7,036 bases of DNA from an uncultured Mycoplasmatota bacterium (GCA_947572405.1 CANPBV010000076.1:1-7036); one strand, 5' to 3'. Shown: positions 1 to 6,194, numbered from the stretch's first letter. Numbers and translations: made by a program. Notes: generated from the sequence alone by a model not told the origin.

Positions 1-54
1 TTAAATACGGTTTATCTTTCAAAAAAATGTGTCTAAAAACTTGACATAAATCCA
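1..54. mobile_element. End of an insertion sequence (left copy)
   Basis: Positions 2-54 are a perfect 53-bp reverse complement of positions 6984-7036 at the other end of the window. The match stops sharply at 54|55 and 6984|6983. Seen from inside the window, the repeat begins TG and its complement ends CA, as in IS3-type and several other IS termini. It carries a small internal dyad (TGTC...GACA). The identity over 53 bp suggests the same end of two IS copies in opposite orientation rather than the left and right ends of one copy, which usually differ. No transposase is present, so the family is not assigned. Confidence 0.6.
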
Positions 55-150
55 GAATATGAATCTTGGAATAGACTTTTACCCAATTGGAATCAACAAG
101 TAAAAGTAACAAAAGAAACGATTATTAAAATAATGAATGGAGAGGAATAA
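55..150 (+). pseudogene. 3' remnant of an unrecognised gene, cut by the IS end
   Basis: An open frame runs from the IS boundary to TAA at 148-150, giving about 31 native residues that begin EYESWNRLLPNW and end TIIKIMNGEE. The frame continues back into the IS end to a stop at 34-36, so the first few residues of the open stretch are IS-derived. The stop overlaps the next start by one base (TAATG), the arrangement expected of a translationally coupled operon gene. This suggests the lost gene belonged to the same pathway as the aldo/keto reductase and transketolase downstream. The remnant is too short for me to recognise a family. Confidence 0.55.
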
Positions 151-995
151 TGAAGCATTATAAACTTTCAAATGGTCAAAAAATTCCTTTGATAGGATAT
201 GGAACTTGGAGATTAAAAAATAAAGAGGAAACGACCCAGATTATTGAAAATGCAGTTAAGTCTGGATATCGGCTTTTTGATACTGCATCCGCATATGGAA
301 ATGAGCAAGTAATTGGAGCTGGATTAAAAAAGTCTGGAATTTCTAGAAGTGAACTTTTCATAAGTGGAAAGTTGTGGAATGAAGACCGAGGATATGAGAA
401 TATTATAAAGGCATGCAAAAGAACGATCAAAAATTTGGATTGTGAATACTTAGATTTGTATTTAATACATTGGCCAGCTTCTAAGGCCGTTCATGTAAAC
501 TGGGTAGAAATAAATAAAGAGACTTGGAAAGCTATGGAATACTTATATCAAGAAGGATATGTAAAAGCAATTGGTGTTTGTAATTTTAAAAAAAATCAAT
601 TAGAAAAATTACTAGAGAGTGCCACCATAGTCCCAATGGTGAATCAAATTGAAATGCATATAGGGCAAAATCAAGAGGAAATTAGAAAATACTGTCAAGA
701 AAAAGGAATTTTAGTAGAAGCATGGAGTCCTCTGGGATCAGGAAAAATGTTGAAAATTAAAGAATTAGAAGAAATAGCTAACAAATATCAAATAACAATA
801 GCACAACTTTGTATTAAGTGGTGTTTACAAAACGGAGTTTTGCCTCTTCCTAAAAGTAAAAACATGGAGAGAATGCAAAATAATTTAGATGTATTCGATT
901 TTGAAATATCAAGTGAAGATATGAAAATATTAAATGAAATGCCATATTTAGGTGGTTCAGGACTTGACTCTGAAACAATCACATTATTTGGATAG
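150..995 (+). CDS. Aldo/keto reductase, NADPH-dependent type
   Basis: This 281-residue protein has the usual length and (beta/alpha)8 signature of a soluble cytoplasmic aldo/keto reductase, which interconverts carbonyls and alcohols using NAD(P)H. The catalytic tetrad is visible: Asp44 and Tyr49 (FDTASAYGNE), Lys74 (SGKLW, where TSKLW is commoner) and His107 (LIHWP). Cofactor-side motifs are VNQIEMH (164-170), SPLGSG (193-198) and the 2'-phosphate loop PLPKSKN (232-238). A strong GGAGAGGA site at 139-146 supports the start, which overlaps the preceding stop by one base. The gene lies 9 bp upstream of a split transketolase, so the substrate is probably a sugar or small hydroxy-aldehyde in the same pathway. 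The exact substrate cannot be read from sequence. Confidence 0.9.
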   Translation: MKHYKLSNGQKIPLIGYGTWRLKNKEETTQIIENAVKSGYRLFDTASAYGNEQVIGAGLKKSGISRSELFISGKLWNEDRGYENIIKACKRTIKNLDCEYLDLYLIHWPASKAVHVNWVEINKETWKAMEYLYQEGYVKAIGVCNFKKNQLEKLLESATIVPMVNQIEMHIGQNQEEIRKYCQEKGILVEAWSPLGSGKMLKIKELEEIANKYQITIAQLCIKWCLQNGVLPLPKSKNMERMQNNLDVFDFEISSEDMKILNEMPYLGGSGLDSETITLFG

Positions 996-1004
996 GAGAA
1001 ATTT

Positions 1005-1838
1005 ATGGAACAAGAATTAAAAGAATTACGAAGACAAATATTTTTAACAGGTTATTCTGTTAATATAGCACATATAGCTTCTGCATTTTCCATTGTAGAA
1101 ATTTTATATAGTTTATATATAAATCATAATTTAAAATATGATTCAAAAAATCCAAATATGGAAAATCGTGATCTTTTTATTTTAAGTAAAGGTCATGGAA
1201 GCTTAGCATTATATACAATTCTTTGTAAAGCAGGTTTTTTTGATAAAAAATTTCTAGCTTCTTTTTGTAAACCAGGAAGTGTTTTAGGAGGAGAACCTTG
1301 CATTCCACATATTCCAGGAATAGAAGCAACCACTGGTTCTTTAGGACATGGGCTTTCGTTAGGAGTAGGAATGGCACTAGCTAAAAAATTAGATGGAAAA
1401 AAAGAAAAAGTATATGTATTATTAGGCGATGGTGAATGTGAAGAAGGTACAGTTTGGGAAGCGATTATGTTTGCTGCTCATTATAAATTGGATAATTTAG
1501 TAGCAATTGTTGATTGTAATAAAATACAAAAAATGGGTTCACTAGAAGCAATTATGAGCATTCCTTCTTGGAAAGAACGTTTTCTTTCATTTGGATGGCA
1601 GGTAGAAGAAGTAAATGGACATGATGTAAATGCTTTGGATCAATTGTTTCAAAAGGAAAATAATATAGGAAAACCATTTGTTATTTTAGCAAATACAATA
1701 AAAGGAAAAGGTGTCTCTATTATTGAAAATGATCCAAGATGGCATTGGCGACTTCCAAATAAAAAGGAATTAAAAACATTTACGGCGGAATTAGAAATTA
1801 GTGAGGAGGAGATTCAAACATGCAGAAAAGCTATATAA
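1005..1838 (+). CDS. Transketolase, N-terminal subunit (ThDP-binding)
   Basis: This 277-residue protein corresponds to the N-terminal pyrophosphate-binding domain of transketolase, which moves two-carbon ketol units between sugar phosphates. It binds thiamine diphosphate and Mg: the motif runs from GDGECEEG (141-148) to Asn172 in VDCNK. Other family marks are SKGHGS (61-66), GSLGHGLS (111-118) and a C-terminal RWHWRLPNKKEL segment. Full transketolases are about 650 residues; here the enzyme is split, and the next gene supplies the pyrimidine-binding and C-terminal domains. AGGAG six bases before the ATG fixes the start. It overlaps the partner gene by 19 bp, which suggests coupled, equimolar synthesis. 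Split forms occur in many Firmicutes, both as general transketolases and in dedicated sugar clusters. Confidence 0.92.
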   Translation: MEQELKELRRQIFLTGYSVNIAHIASAFSIVEILYSLYINHNLKYDSKNPNMENRDLFILSKGHGSLALYTILCKAGFFDKKFLASFCKPGSVLGGEPCIPHIPGIEATTGSLGHGLSLGVGMALAKKLDGKKEKVYVLLGDGECEEGTVWEAIMFAAHYKLDNLVAIVDCNKIQKMGSLEAIMSIPSWKERFLSFGWQVEEVNGHDVNALDQLFQKENNIGKPFVILANTIKGKGVSIIENDPRWHWRLPNKKELKTFTAELEISEEEIQTCRKAI

Positions 1839-2737
1839 ACTCTCTGTATCAACTGTTAAAAAAAGATAAGAATGTTATTTCATGTTTGTCTGACAGTGGA
1901 ACAGATTATGATGAAATGATTGCTAGGGAATTTCCGAATCAGGTAATTAATTTTGGAATTGGTGAAAATAACAAAGTAGCGGCAGCGGCAGGATTAGCCA
2001 GTTGTGGCAAAATTCCTTTTGTGTATACAACAAGTGCCTTTTTGGCATATCGGTCTTACGAATTTATAAGAAATGATGTTTGTATTCAAAATAAAAACGT
2101 AAAATTAATAGGAATGGGGAGTGGCCTTGCTTGGTCAACATTAGGTGTTACACATCACACAACAGAGGACATTGCAGCTTTGAAAGCTTTGCCCAATTTA
2201 ACCATTCTTTCTCCTTGTTCCCCAAAGGAATTAGAGAAATGCATTCATGCAGCTTATGAAATAAATGGACCAGTTTATGTAAGAATGGGAATGAGTAACG
2301 AAATGGAAATTTATCCAGATGACTGTACATTTAAACTAGGAAAAAACAATGTTTTACTAGAAGGAAATAGAGGAACAATATTTACAACAGGGAGCATTAC
2401 AAGTGAAGTATTGAGTGCGACAAAACGATTAAGTGATGAAGGCTTTTCACTTGAAGTAGTTAATATTTCTACGATTAAGCCTTTTGATCAACAATCAGTA
2501 ATAGAAGAATGTAAAAAAAATTCGGTGATATTTTCTGTAGAAGAGCACAATGTGATTGGCGGAATAGGAAGCAGTATTGCTGATGTAATTGCAGAAAATA
2601 AATTAGATGTAGAATTAATAAAAATAGGATTAGCTGATACTTTTGCAGTCGGATATGGAACGCATAGTCAAGTATTAGAAATGAACAGATTAGATAAAAA
2701 TAACATTTATGAAATAATAAAAAACAAGCTATCTTAA
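1820..2737 (+). CDS. Transketolase, C-terminal subunit (Pyr and C domains)
   Basis: This 305-residue protein carries the transketolase pyrimidine-binding domain (about 1-165) and the C-terminal domain (about 185-305). Glu49 in FGIGENNKVAAAAGLA is the expected catalytic glutamate that activates the thiamine aminopyrimidine. YVRMG (154-158) and SVEEHNVIGGIGS in the C-terminal domain are typical of the transketolase/DXS family. It should form a heterotetramer with the preceding subunit, completing active sites at the interface. The start lies inside the upstream gene behind a very strong GAGGAGGAG site at about 1803-1811. It could also be read as a DXS-like or pyruvate dehydrogenase-beta-like protein, but the pairing with an N-terminal transketolase gene and the SxxTH-type region (THHTTED) favour transketolase. 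Its stop codon sits in the loop of a hairpin shared with acpS. Confidence 0.92.
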   Translation: MQKSYINSLYQLLKKDKNVISCLSDSGTDYDEMIAREFPNQVINFGIGENNKVAAAAGLASCGKIPFVYTTSAFLAYRSYEFIRNDVCIQNKNVKLIGMGSGLAWSTLGVTHHTTEDIAALKALPNLTILSPCSPKELEKCIHAAYEINGPVYVRMGMSNEMEIYPDDCTFKLGKNNVLLEGNRGTIFTTGSITSEVLSATKRLSDEGFSLEVVNISTIKPFDQQSVIEECKKNSVIFSVEEHNVIGGIGSSIADVIAENKLDVELIKIGLADTFAVGYGTHSQVLEMNRLDKNNIYEIIKNKLS

Positions 2738-2750
2738 AAGAATAGCTTGT
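2719..2750 (-). terminator. Intrinsic terminator of acpS, spanning the convergent overlap
   Basis: ACAAGCTAT (2724-2732) and ATAGCTTGT (2742-2750) form a perfect 9-bp stem with a 9-nt loop. Read on the minus strand the stem is followed by a run of T (complement of A2719-2724), as in a Rho-independent terminator for acpS. On the plus strand there is no T-tract after the stem, so termination of the transketolase operon here would be weaker. The 3' ends of both genes lie in this hairpin. Confidence 0.75.
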
Positions 2751-3064
2751 GCAACTGTATAATGTTTTTCATGAGCAATTGAAACAATGAATTTATAACT
2801 TTTGAAAGTGGCGATAGGTGCGCCATTTTTTTGTGTTAAAATTTCTATTTCTTGAAAATGTGGATTTTCATGTTTATTGACTGCTTTTATGATTGCCTCT
2901 TTTAAGGCGAATCTTCCACATAAAAATTCTAGTTTTTTATGTCCTATTTTAGAAAAATATAATAATTTTTCATTTTTAGTAAGCACCATATTTATAAATT
3001 CTTTAGATATATGCTTTTCAATCCTTTCATTTTCAATAATGTCGATCCCAATATTATCAATCAT
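2729..3064 (-). CDS. acpS: Holo-[acyl-carrier-protein] synthase
   Basis: This enzyme transfers 4'-phosphopantetheine from CoA to a serine of apo-ACP, activating the carrier for fatty acid synthesis. From the chosen start the protein is 111 residues, close to the usual 115-125 of AcpS. It has the N-terminal GIDIIENERI with Mg ligand Asp8, FLCGRFALKEAIIKA with Glu56, the NGAP loop (80-83) and VSIAHEKHYTVAQAIL near the C-terminus (94-109). An upstream in-frame ATG would add 24 residues with no family resemblance. The start at 3064 follows GGTGAT by three bases, the same site used by folD here. The gene is convergent with the transketolase operon (9-bp overlap) and divergent from perR. I see no convincing promoter on the minus strand of the intergenic region. 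Confidence 0.93.
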   Translation of the reverse strand: MIDNIGIDIIENERIEKHISKEFINMVLTKNEKLLYFSKIGHKKLEFLCGRFALKEAIIKAVNKHENPHFQEIEILTQKNGAPIATFKSYKFIVSIAHEKHYTVAQAILLR

Positions 3065-3129
3065 AAAATCACCATACTTATCATAACATAAATTTTGAAA
3101 TATTTTGCTAAAAAGCACAAAAATTTTGG

Positions 3130-3158
3130 TTGACAAATTCTTAAAAGGAACTTATAAT
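3130..3158 (+). promoter_or_regulatory. Consensus sigma-A promoter of perR-rbr
   Basis: TTGACA at 3130-3135 and TATAAT at 3153-3158 are separated by 17 bases, a perfect match to the housekeeping consensus. Transcription should begin near 3165, giving a leader of about 37 bases before the TTG start. The sequence from 3152 (TTATAATAATAATT) also contains a full PerR-box half-site, TTATAAT, overlapping the -10. Such a strong promoter normally needs a repressor, which fits the adjacent palindrome. Confidence 0.88.
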
Positions 3159-3170
3159 AATAATTGGAAA

Positions 3171-3185
3171 TAGTAATCATTACTA
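3171..3185. promoter_or_regulatory. Probable PerR/Fur-type operator
   Basis: TAGTAATCATTACTA is a perfect 15-bp palindrome of 7-1-7 form. Its core TAATnATTA is the core shared by PerR boxes (TTATAATnATTATAA) and Fur boxes. It differs from each at two positions per arm. It lies about 12 bases after the -10, just downstream of the expected start point, where bound repressor would block transcription. Autoregulation by the product of the gene it precedes is the simplest reading. Confidence 0.7.
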
Positions 3186-3201
3186 CTTAGGAAGTGATAT
3201 T

Positions 3202-3585
3202 TTGAAATATTCTGATAGAAGAGAATGTATATTTAAAAGAATTAAAAACTCTTATGACCATCCAACGGCTGAAATGATTTATGAAGATGTAAGAAAAATT
3301 ATTCCAAATATTAGTTTAGGAACTGTATATCGTAATTTAAATCAATTGGTAGAGGAAGGATATATAAAAAAAATAACAAATCTGGATGAAAATGCACACT
3401 ACGATAAAAAGGATATGCATGCTCATATGAGATGCTTGAATTGTGGAATTATCTTAGATTTAGAAAAAACAATGATACCAAATATCGCTGAGTATGTAGA
3501 AGAAAAAAGTGGTAATAGAATACTATCTCAAGAATTATTGCTTACAGGAATCTGTAAAGAATGTAGAAAGAAGGAAAACATATGA
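3202..3585 (+). CDS. perR: Fur-family peroxide/metal regulator, PerR type
   Basis: This 127-residue winged-helix repressor has the Fur-family DNA-binding domain (about 1-60, with HPTAEMIYEDV and SLGTVYRNLNQLVEEG) followed by a metal-binding dimerisation domain. Two CxxC pairs (Cys78/81 and Cys118/121) should form the structural zinc site. Candidate regulatory-metal ligands by alignment with Bacillus PerR are His20, Asp68, His73, His75 and Asp86. Asp at the Asp68 position favours PerR over Fur or Zur. It would repress oxidative stress genes until its metal-bound histidines are oxidised by peroxide. The start is TTG, since no in-frame ATG or GTG exists upstream and AGGAAG at 3189-3194 is correctly spaced. 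The gene overlaps rubrerythrin by ATGA, so regulator and peroxide-reducing enzyme share one autoregulated transcript. Confidence 0.88.
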   Translation: MKYSDRRECIFKRIKNSYDHPTAEMIYEDVRKIIPNISLGTVYRNLNQLVEEGYIKKITNLDENAHYDKKDMHAHMRCLNCGIILDLEKTMIPNIAEYVEEKSGNRILSQELLLTGICKECRKKENI

Positions 3586-4121
3586 ACTTAAAAGGAACAA
3601 AAACAGAACAAAATTTAATGGCAGCTTTTGCTGGAGAAAGCCAAGCAAGAAACAAATACACTTATTATGCATCTAAAGCAAAAAAAGAAGGATATGAACA
3701 AATCGCAGCTATTTTTGAAGAAACGGCGAATAACGAAAAAGAACATGCTAAAATGTGGTTCAAATTATTACATGAAGATCAAGTACCATCAACAATTGAA
3801 AACTTAGAGGATGCAGCAAATGGAGAAAACTATGAATGGACAGAAATGTATGCAGAATTTGCTAAGATAGCACGTGAAGAAGGATTTGAAAAAATAGCGT
3901 TCCTTTTTGATGGAGTTGCAAAAATCGAAAAAGAACATGAAGAAAGATATAAAGCATTGCTAGCTAATATCAAAGAAGGAAAAGTATTTGAAAAAGAGTC
4001 AAAAACAATGTGGGTATGTCGTAACTGTGGACATGTTCACTTTGGAGAAAAAGCTCCAGAGGTTTGCCCAATTTGTGCTCATCCACAAGCATATTTTGAA
4101 TTAAGAGCTACAAACTATTAG
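3582..4121 (+). CDS. rbr: Rubrerythrin (peroxide-reducing non-haem iron protein)
   Basis: The 179-residue protein has a ferritin-like four-helix diiron domain (about 1-135) and a C-terminal rubredoxin-like domain. Diiron ligands are visible in AFAGESQARNKY (Glu19), the ExxH pair Glu52/His55 (NEKEH) and Glu116/His119 (EKEH), with further acidic residues in EMYAEFAKIAREE (88-100). The Fe(SCys)4 site is Cys146/Cys149 (WVCRNCG) and Cys162/Cys165 (VCPICAHPQAYFE). The protein acts in the cytoplasm of anaerobes, reducing hydrogen peroxide to water with electrons passed through the rubredoxin site. Domain order (diiron first) is that of classical, not reverse, rubrerythrin. An AAGGA site precedes the ATG, which overlaps the perR stop (ATGA). 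A terminator follows at once. Confidence 0.96.
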   Translation: MNLKGTKTEQNLMAAFAGESQARNKYTYYASKAKKEGYEQIAAIFEETANNEKEHAKMWFKLLHEDQVPSTIENLEDAANGENYEWTEMYAEFAKIAREEGFEKIAFLFDGVAKIEKEHEERYKALLANIKEGKVFEKESKTMWVCRNCGHVHFGEKAPEVCPICAHPQAYFELRATNY

Positions 4122-4124
4122 TAG

Positions 4125-4148
4125 AAGGCATCAAACGATGCTTTTTTT
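4125..4148 (+). terminator. Intrinsic terminator after rbr
   Basis: GCATC (4128-4132) and GATGC (4137-4141) pair around an AAAC loop. The stem extends outward by one G-T and two A-T pairs, and seven T follow at 4142-4148. It begins within four bases of the rbr stop and closes the perR-rbr operon. Confidence 0.88.
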
Positions 4149-4164
4149 ACATTTTAAATGTAAA
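4146..4164. promoter_or_regulatory. 19-bp palindrome upstream of folD, candidate operator
   Basis: TTTACATTTTAAATGTAAA is a perfect 9-1-9 palindrome. Its first bases overlap the T-tract of the rbr terminator. It is about 40 bases upstream of the folD -10. No T-tract follows it on either strand, so a second terminator is unlikely, and a one-base loop makes an RNA hairpin less natural than a protein-binding dyad. The regulator is not identified. Confidence 0.45.
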
Positions 4165-4179
4165 TTACGTTAAAAAATA

Positions 4180-4208
4180 TTTTTTTTCACTTTTATTAAT
4201 GATATAAT
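4180..4208 (+). promoter_or_regulatory. Promoter of folD
   Basis: TATAAT at 4203-4208 is a perfect -10. The corresponding -35 position, 17 bases upstream, is only a T-run (TTTTTT at 4180-4185). A new promoter is needed here because a terminator lies just upstream. A transcript starting near 4215 would have a leader of about 30 bases with AGAGGTGAT before the ATG. Confidence 0.55.
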
Positions 4209-4244
4209 AATGATAAGAAAGATAAAGCACATAGAGGTGATTTT

Positions 4245-5087
4245 ATGAGTCAAATAATAGATGGAAAAGAAATTAGCAAACAATTGAAGGATGAACTCGC
4301 TTTAAAAGTAAAAACATGTATGATCAAGCCAAGTTTAGCAGTAATACAGGTTGGAGAAGATCTGGCAAGTAATGCCTATATTAAGGGAAAAGCAAAAGCC
4401 GCAAATGAGGTCGGAATGAATTTCAGGCTATTTCAATATGCTTTTGACACAAGTGAAAGAGAAATTATGAATAAAATTGTAGAACTGAATAATGATGAAT
4501 ATATTGATGGCATTATTGTACAACTTCCGCTTCCAAGTGGAATGAGTACTAGGAAAATTATTAATTCTATTGACGTGTCAAAAGATGTAGATGGTCTAAC
4601 CGATAAAAGTATTGCTAGGTTTTATAATAACAGAAAATGTTTTGTCCCTTGTACGCCATTAGCTGTAATGGAATTATTAAAGCGAAAGGAAATAGAAGTA
4701 GCGGGAAAGCATGTAGTGATAATTGGAAGAAGTAATTTAGTTGGGAAACCATTGGCGCAATTGCTTTTAAAAAAAGATGCAACCGTTACGATTTGTCACT
4801 CTAAAACAGAAAATTTAAATGAACTTACAAAAATAGCAGACATTTTAATTGTAGCAGTCGGAGAAAAGCATTTAATTTCTGCTGATATGGTAAAAGATGG
4901 GGCGATCATTATAGATGTTGGAATCACAAGAGAAGAAGGAAAACTTTATGGGGATGTAGATTTTGATAAAGTAGCAGAAAAAGCCTCTTATATTACACCT
5001 GTTCCAGGTGGAGTAGGACCAATGACAGTTACAATGTTATTAAAAAATGTAATCGAATGTTATAATAATAAAAACACTAGTAAATAA
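4245..5087 (+). CDS. folD: Bifunctional methylenetetrahydrofolate dehydrogenase / methenyltetrahydrofolate cyclohydrolase
   Basis: FolD converts 5,10-methylene-THF to 5,10-methenyl-THF with NAD(P)+, then hydrolyses it to 10-formyl-THF for purine and formyl-Met synthesis. The 280-residue length is normal. Family marks in order are the catalytic YxxxK (Tyr45, Lys49) in NAYIKGKAKA, DGIIVQLPLPSG (88-99), KDVDG (113-117), the Rossmann loop GRSNLVGKP (161-169), IIDVGI (222-227) and PVPGGVGPMT (252-261). All key residues are present, so the gene is probably functional. The start follows GGTGAT by three bases. It heads a close-packed set with the downstream SDR (18-bp gap) and the small PH-like gene. 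No functional link between folate metabolism and these neighbours is apparent. Confidence 0.97.
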   Translation: MSQIIDGKEISKQLKDELALKVKTCMIKPSLAVIQVGEDLASNAYIKGKAKAANEVGMNFRLFQYAFDTSEREIMNKIVELNNDEYIDGIIVQLPLPSGMSTRKIINSIDVSKDVDGLTDKSIARFYNNRKCFVPCTPLAVMELLKRKEIEVAGKHVVIIGRSNLVGKPLAQLLLKKDATVTICHSKTENLNELTKIADILIVAVGEKHLISADMVKDGAIIIDVGITREEGKLYGDVDFDKVAEKASYITPVPGGVGPMTVTMLLKNVIECYNNKNTSK

Positions 5088-5105
5088 TAATACTGGTGAT
5101 TTTTT
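5075..5105 (+). promoter_or_regulatory. Possible attenuator hairpin between folD and the SDR gene
   Basis: CACTAGT (5075-5081) can pair with ACTGGTG (5092-5098) as a 7-bp stem with one G-U and a 10-nt loop holding the folD stop. Six T follow at 5100-5105, right up to the next ATG. The 3' arm contains the GGTGAT ribosome binding site of the downstream gene. The structure could act as a weak terminator, hide the binding site, or both. The stem is AT-rich and the loop large, so confidence is limited. Confidence 0.35.
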
Positions 5106-5873
5106 ATGAAGACGATTTTAATAACAGGTGGTAGAAGTGGAATTATGCATAAAGTTATTGAACAGTTATTAGGTAAAGAGTATCATATTTATATATCTGT
5201 TCATACAGAAAAGGAGTTAGAACGAATCCAAAAAAAATATCAGGAAGAATTGCATGTTACTTGTCTGAAACTAGATATAGAAAATAAAAACGATTATAAA
5301 CAATTAGATTTACTGGATATTGATATTTATATTGCCAATGCCGCAATCGGAATGGGTGGCAGTATTATAAATATGGATATTGATAGAATCAGAGCAAATT
5401 ATGAAACCAATTTATTTGCAAACCTAGAACTTTTACAATATATTCTAAATAAAATGATGAATAGAAAATCGGGTAAAATTATTTTAATGGCCTCTTTAGC
5501 AGGGATTTTACCAGTCCCTTTCTTGGGAAGTTATTGTTCCACAAAAGCAAGTCTTATTAAGTGGGCAGAATGCTTGAAATTAGAGTTATTAGAAGCAAAA
5601 ATTCCTGTTTCAATTACTTTAATAGAGCCTGGATTTAATAGAATTATGTTAGAAAATAAATATCCAGAAGTTGAAACAGAAGTATATTTTAATAACATTA
5701 TAGAATTACTTCATATGCAAGATAAAATGATATTGGGAATTTCTAAAAAAAATTTAACTTCTATTAGCAATAAAATATGTGAGGCAATTGATAGCAAAAA
5801 ACCAAAATTTATTTATCGCGCTCCTTTTTCGGAAGTGATAACTGCAAAATTATTTCAGTTGTTTTTCGAGTAA
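5106..5873 (+). CDS. Short-chain dehydrogenase/reductase (classical SDR)
   Basis: This 255-residue Rossmann-fold oxidoreductase should be cytoplasmic and NAD(P)(H)-dependent. The cofactor loop TGGRSGI (7-13) matches TGxxxGI, but the final glycine of the usual GIG is Met14. ANAAIG (77-82) corresponds to the NNAG motif. The catalytic tetrad is complete: Asn102 (YETNLFAN), Ser130 (LMASLAG), Tyr143 and Lys147 (YCSTKAS), followed by EPGF (174-177). The family includes many sugar, lipid and ketone reductases, and nothing here fixes the substrate. The C-terminal part (about 195-255) is family-unspecific. GGTGAT lies five bases before the ATG. It is probably transcribed with folD, subject to the hairpin noted in the 18-bp gap. 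Confidence 0.88.
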   Translation: MKTILITGGRSGIMHKVIEQLLGKEYHIYISVHTEKELERIQKKYQEELHVTCLKLDIENKNDYKQLDLLDIDIYIANAAIGMGGSIINMDIDRIRANYETNLFANLELLQYILNKMMNRKSGKIILMASLAGILPVPFLGSYCSTKASLIKWAECLKLELLEAKIPVSITLIEPGFNRIMLENKYPEVETEVYFNNIIELLHMQDKMILGISKKNLTSISNKICEAIDSKKPKFIYRAPFSEVITAKLFQLFFE

Positions 5874-5903
5874 CTTCATGTTATACTTAGAATGGTGATA
5901 CTA

Positions 5904-6194
5904 ATGTTAGAATTTAAAGATAATGAAACAATAGAGGTTATGGATACTCAGGCTTGGATAGAATCTAATAATGAGAAAATAGAAATTCAGTTAATTGTTA
6001 CAAATATGCGCTTTTTAGCAGTAAAAGAAACGCCAAAGGGAAAATTTGTAATTTGCGACTTTTATTTGGAAGAAATGGAAAGAATAGATCATCAAACACA
6101 AAATACAACTTGTTGGTTAGTTGAAAATCGATTTGTAAAATTTGATAGTGATCCGATTGGAGAATATTTACTAAAATATATTTCAAACAAATAA
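5904..6194 (+). CDS. Small hypothetical protein, possible bacterial PH-like fold
   Basis: I choose the start at 5904 (96 residues) because GGTGAT at 5894-5899 is spaced as in the neighbouring genes. An ATG at 5892 would overlap that site and has no good site of its own. The protein has no signal peptide or membrane segment. It alternates polar and hydrophobic residues as in a beta-rich domain. The pattern IQLIVTNMRFLAVK followed by FYLEEMERID resembles the strand pair and LVTNxRLI-type motif of bacterial pleckstrin-homology-like domains. That resemblance is weak, so function is unknown. It lies 30 bp after the SDR gene with no terminator between, which suggests co-transcription. No terminator is visible after it, before the tRNA promoter. 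Confidence 0.7.
   Translation: MLEFKDNETIEVMDTQAWIESNNEKIEIQLIVTNMRFLAVKETPKGKFVICDFYLEEMERIDHQTQNTTCWLVENRFVKFDSDPIGEYLLKYISNK

Noticed and set aside
41..69. TTGACA in the left IS end as the -35 of a hybrid promoter driving the aldo/keto reductase operon
   Set aside because: The sequence 16-18 bases downstream has no -10 resemblance (around ATCTTGG), so no usable promoter is visible.
3080..3091. TATGAT/TATGTT on the minus strand as the acpS promoter -10
   Set aside because: TATGAT would leave a leader of under 10 bases containing the ribosome site, and neither has an acceptable -35.
3062..3136. Longer acpS start adding 24 N-terminal residues
   Set aside because: The extension has no family similarity, while the internal ATG at 3064 has a proper GGTGAT site and begins directly with the AcpS N-terminal motif.
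5892..5903. Start of the small PH-like gene at the ATG at 5892
   Set aside because: That ATG overlaps the GGTGAT site and lacks its own ribosome site. The ATG at 5904 has the spacing used by neighbouring genes.
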